NCBI GenBank assembly: GCA_013044085.1
Contig: JABEVI010000034.1
Span: 1 to 43,011 of the forward strand
Direction of reading: 5' to 3'
Length of the DNA: 43,011 nucleotides
DNA from: Steroidobacteraceae bacterium
GTDB lineage: Bacteria > Pseudomonadota > Gammaproteobacteria > Steroidobacterales > Steroidobacteraceae
Under the pieces are notes generated by a model that did not search any database, was not told where the DNA came from, and saw only the letters and a list, made by a program, of their open reading frames with translations. Position numbers and translations under genes: made by a program. Of this stretch, positions 40,391 to 43,011 are shown one piece after another. Within the stretch, counting starts at the first letter, position 1, and every line of letters starts with the position of its first letter.

Positions 40391-41244
40391 GCCGGCTCCG
40401 ATCCTTGCCGGCCCGCGGTGATGAATTCGCGCGTGCGTGCCGTGGCGGGGGTGCTGAAGAAACGATCCGCGGGTCCGGCCTCCACGAGGCGGCCGGCCTC
40501 GAGCATGACCGCATAGGTGCTCGCGAGCCGCGCTTCGCTCAGCCGATGGGTGACCATCACGATGGTCAAGCCGGAGTCTTCGCGCAGTCGCCGCAGCGTC
40601 AGCATCAACTGCTCGGCAACCTCCGGGTCGAGCGCCGCGGTCGGCTCGTCGAGCAACAGTATCCGTGGCCGGGTCATCAAGGCGCGCGCCAGGGCCACGC
40701 GCTGCTTCTCGCCGCCGGAAAGCTCGGCGGCGATGCGATGCTCGAAATCCGTGTCGAGTTCCACCTGGCGCAGCGCCTCGCCAACCGAGGGTGGGTCGGC
40801 GGCTGCCTGGCCGCCGAGCGTGGGTACGATCAGCAGGTTTTGCGCCACGGTGCCGGGGAACATCGACGGTGTCTGAAATACGAATCCGACTTCGCGGCGC
40901 AGGGCGCGCACCGGAGCATCGGCGATCGGGCGCCCCATGAAGCACACCGTGCCCGACGCGGGGTCGTCCAGCCGGTTCAACAGGCGCAGCAGCGAGGTTT
41001 TGCCCGCGCCGCTCGGGCCAATCAGTGTCGAAAAGCCGCCCTTCGGCAGCGAAACGCTCAGGTCGCTCAGAACCCGGCGGCCGGCCTTGTCTTGATTCAC
41101 CTTGTCGAGCGAGAAGGCGTCGGGATTTTCCCCGCCTTGTCTGCGTAGATCGATGACGGTCCCAGCCCTCCGGCCAGATCGTGCGGTTGGTGCCCGATCG
41201 AGGATATCATCCCTCCCCAATGGTGTCGAAACAGGCGCAGTCAA
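40387..41244 (-). CDS. FetA-like ABC transporter ATP-binding protein
   Basis: ABC ATPase, about 285 residues. Walker A is LIGPSGAGKTSLLRLLNRL, the Q loop FVFQTPSMFPG, the signature AELSGGEKQRVALARAL, Walker B ILLLDEPTAALDP and the H loop VMVTHRLSEA. It is the partner of the FetB-like permease. The start is uncertain: the fold begins near FSLDKVNQ, but no ATG exists upstream in frame; candidates are TTG 41244 and TTG 41220, and a GTG at 41100 would cut the first strand. The N-terminal 40 residues before FSLDKV are thus doubtful. The upstream end overlaps the opposite-strand DUF2127 gene start. Confidence 0.88.
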   Translation of the reverse strand: MTAPVSTPLGRDDILDRAPTARSGRRAGTVIDLRRQGGENPDAFSLDKVNQDKAGRRVLSDLSVSLPKGGFSTLIGPSGAGKTSLLRLLNRLDDPASGTVCFMGRPIADAPVRALRREVGFVFQTPSMFPGTVAQNLLIVPTLGGQAAADPPSVGEALRQVELDTDFEHRIAAELSGGEKQRVALARALMTRPRILLLDEPTAALDPEVAEQLMLTLRRLREDSGLTIVMVTHRLSEARLASTYAVMLEAGRLVEAGPADRFFSTPATARTREFITAGRQGSEPA

Positions 41245-41732
41245 TGCGGCACGACTGGACGAGGTTCTGGCATCGCCTGTTCACGATCGGCATCGCGATC
41301 AAGGGCCTGGATGGCATGGCCGAAATGCTCGGAGGCGGTGCGCTGCTGTTGACGACGCGGCCGCAAATCCTGTGGGCGGTCTCGGCGTTGACGCGCGGCG
41401 AGCTGCTCGAGGATCCGGGCGACTTCATCGCCAACCACCTGTTGCGGCTGGCGCGCAACCTCTCGATCGGGACGCGCGAATTCGGCGGCCTGTACTTGCT
41501 CGTGCAAGGCACCGCCAAGCTCATCATGGCCATCGGCTTGTTGCGCGACGAGCGCTGGGCTTATCCGGTGAGCATCGCCATGCTGAGTGCGTTGCTGGCC
41601 TATCAATGCGTGCGAATCTGGCAAACGGCCGCGATCCCGCTCATCGCGTTGACGCTGTTCGACCTCGTGTTTGTCGGCCTGATCGGGTGGGAATGGCGCC
41701 GCCGTCGTCGGCTAGGCCGGCAGCGGGTGTAG
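41244..41732 (+). CDS. DUF2127 membrane protein
   Basis: Small integral membrane protein of 162 residues from ATG 41244, with AGG 8 bp in front; ATG 41220 or GTG 41181 would lengthen it by 8 or 21 residues. It has four hydrophobic segments: LFTIGIAIKGLDGMAEMLGG, the REFGGLYLLVQGTAKLIMAIG helix, WAYPVSIAMLSALLAYQC and IALTLFDLVFVGLIGWEW. The pattern matches DUF2127, whose role is unknown. It stands alone between the divergent ABC genes and the convergent thiolase. Confidence 0.8.
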   Translation: MRHDWTRFWHRLFTIGIAIKGLDGMAEMLGGGALLLTTRPQILWAVSALTRGELLEDPGDFIANHLLRLARNLSIGTREFGGLYLLVQGTAKLIMAIGLLRDERWAYPVSIAMLSALLAYQCVRIWQTAAIPLIALTLFDLVFVGLIGWEWRRRRRLGRQRV

Positions 41733-41764
41733 CCGATGACGGCGCGGCCGATGACGGCGTTCTG

Positions 41765-42997
41765 CTACACCCTCTCGAAGATTCCGGCCGCGCCCTGACC
41801 GGTGCCGATGCACATAGTCACCATGGAGTAGCGCAATGCGCGCCGGCGCATGCCGTAGATCGCCGTGCACGCACGGATCGCGCCGGTGGCGCCAAGCGGA
41901 TGACCGAGCGCGATCGCTCCGCCAAGCGGATTGACCTTGTCGGTGTCCAGATGCAGCGTGTCGATCACGGCGAGCGACTGGGCGGCGAAGGCTTCGTTGA
42001 GTTCGATCCAGCCGATCTGCTCGAGAGACAGGCCGCCGGCGGCCTTGAGCGCGGCCGGTATCGCCTCGATCGGGCCGATGCCCATGACCTCGGGTGGCAC
42101 GCCGCGCACCGCGAAAGAGACGAAGCGGGCCAGTGGCTTCAGGTCGAAACGCCGCACAGCATCCTCGGAGGCGAGGATCAGCGCGCCGGCGCCGTCCGAG
42201 GTCTGCGAACTGTTGCCGGCCGTCACGGTGCCCAGGCCGGTTGCCCGCCCGCCGGGGTCGCGCGGCGAGGCGAACACCGGTTTCAAACGGGCGAGCGCCT
42301 CGAGCGTCGTGTCGGCGCGCGGCCCCTCGTCGGCGGTGACGGTTCGGCGCGTCGTGCGCAGCGTGCCGCCGGCCAGGTCCGGCATTCGTTCGACGACGTC
42401 GACGGCCGTGGTTTCGTCGGCGAATTCGCCCGCCGCGATCGCCGCGAGCGCGCGTCGGTGCGACTCTAGCGCGAACGCATCCTGGCGCTCGCGCGTCACC
42501 TTCCATCGCGAGGCCACCATTTCCGCGGTCAGGCCCATGCCGTAGGCGATGCCGATGTTCTCGTCGCGATCGAACAGCGAGGGGTTCAGCGACGGCTTGT
42601 TGCCGCTCATCGGCACGAGACTCATGCTCTCGGCGCCGCCGGCGAGCATCACCTCGGCTTCGCCGACGCGGATGCGGTCCGCGGCCATCTGGATCGCGGT
42701 CAGGCCCGATGCGCAGAAGCGATTGACCGTGACGCCGCCGACCCGGTTCGGCAGTCCGGCGAGCAGCGCCGCGACGCGCGCCATGTTCAAGCCCTGTTCG
42801 GCCTCCGGCATGGCGCAGCCGATGATGGCATCTTCGATCGCCAGCGGATCGAGGCCCGGCACCTGCGCGAGCGCACGGTGAATCGCGGTGATCAGCAGGT
42901 CGTCAGGACGGGTATTACGGAACACGCCGCGGTGCGAACGGCCGATCGGCGTTCGGGCGGCGGCGACGATGTAGGCATCTTGCACTTGTCGGACCAC
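41765..42997 (-). CDS. Acetyl-CoA C-acyltransferase (thiolase, FadA-like)
   Basis: Thiolase of 410 residues for the last step of beta-oxidation or for acetoacetyl-CoA cleavage. The acyl-enzyme Cys95 is in VNRFCASGLTAIQMA, the second site has LNEAFAAQSLAV, and the general base pair is in GGAIALGHPLGATGA (His) and TMCIGTGQGAAGI (Cys). Length and NRFCASG support the FadA/PcaF branch. The start is a GTG at 42997, preceded by CTAAGGAGAACCCC with a good AAGGAG ribosome site. The bases just before (CTAAGG) may hold the stop of an upstream gene, as in a fadBA operon, but that gene lies outside the window. Confidence 0.95.
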   Translation of the reverse strand: MVRQVQDAYIVAAARTPIGRSHRGVFRNTRPDDLLITAIHRALAQVPGLDPLAIEDAIIGCAMPEAEQGLNMARVAALLAGLPNRVGGVTVNRFCASGLTAIQMAADRIRVGEAEVMLAGGAESMSLVPMSGNKPSLNPSLFDRDENIGIAYGMGLTAEMVASRWKVTRERQDAFALESHRRALAAIAAGEFADETTAVDVVERMPDLAGGTLRTTRRTVTADEGPRADTTLEALARLKPVFASPRDPGGRATGLGTVTAGNSSQTSDGAGALILASEDAVRRFDLKPLARFVSFAVRGVPPEVMGIGPIEAIPAALKAAGGLSLEQIGWIELNEAFAAQSLAVIDTLHLDTDKVNPLGGAIALGHPLGATGAIRACTAIYGMRRRALRYSMVTMCIGTGQGAAGIFERV

Positions 42998-43011
42998 GGG
43001 GTTCTCCTTAG

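Noticed and set aside
1..43011. Search for CRISPR arrays, tRNA or rRNA genes, transposases, integrases and toxin-antitoxin pairs
   Set aside because: No regularly spaced repeats, no RNA gene sequences and no recombinase or toxin motifs were recognised in reading either strand.

Overview
The window is GC-rich chromosomal DNA of a Gram-negative proteobacterium, most likely a gammaproteobacterium of the Xanthomonadales/Nevskiales/Steroidobacterales kind. The grounds are a long TonB-dependent receptor, an RND pump with its own outer-membrane factor, class II fumarase, a monofunctional 5-formyl-THF cyclo-ligase and strongly G/C-ending codons. The taxon is inferred. I saw no rRNA, tRNA, CRISPR array, prophage or insertion sequence. 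The only decayed gene I recognise is a TonB-receptor remnant at 5343-5532.

Layout. 1-1857: 3' part of a GAF-PAS-PAS histidine kinase, separated by a strong hairpin from a convergent TonB-dependent receptor (2060-5167). Upstream of the receptor lies a palindrome-rich leader and a deleted paralogous receptor on the other strand. 5525-8142: operon of amino-acid permease, a DUF6306-like protein and fau. 8231-10411: katG with a near-perfect OxyR element upstream. 10543-12323: DUF3311 plus a sodium:solute symporter. 12401-16402: methyltransferase, fumC, an unknown protein and a glycosyltransferase. 16489-24113: an RND tripartite pump (adaptor, pump, outer-membrane factor) divergent from an OmpR/CusS-type two-component system.

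24110-27667 holds a DmdA-like tetrahydrofolate methyltransferase and an N-terminally extended Cys/Met-type PLP enzyme, divergent from an Lrp/AsnC regulator. The shared intergenic region carries four copies of one half-site. I read this as an uncharacterised methyl/sulfur-compound breakdown module. 27705-34389 is a lipid-modification operon: ECF sigma factor, RskA-type anti-sigma, fatty acid desaturase, FAD oxidoreductase, DUF1365 protein and a fused double methyltransferase. The first domain of the fusion looks like a cyclopropane synthase with altered active-site residues, so the product may be a methylated or otherwise modified acyl chain rather than a cyclopropane. These two modules are the best candidates for undescribed biology.

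34720-42997: a secreted EXORDIUM-like protein with an HExxE motif, a FAD oxidoreductase/MFS pair behind a 20-bp operator-like palindrome, an SDR gene downstream of a FetAB-like ABC pair, a DUF2127 membrane protein and a thiolase with a GTG start. Gene packing is tight: most neighbours in a run overlap by 1-8 bp, and three convergent pairs share their stop-codon bases.
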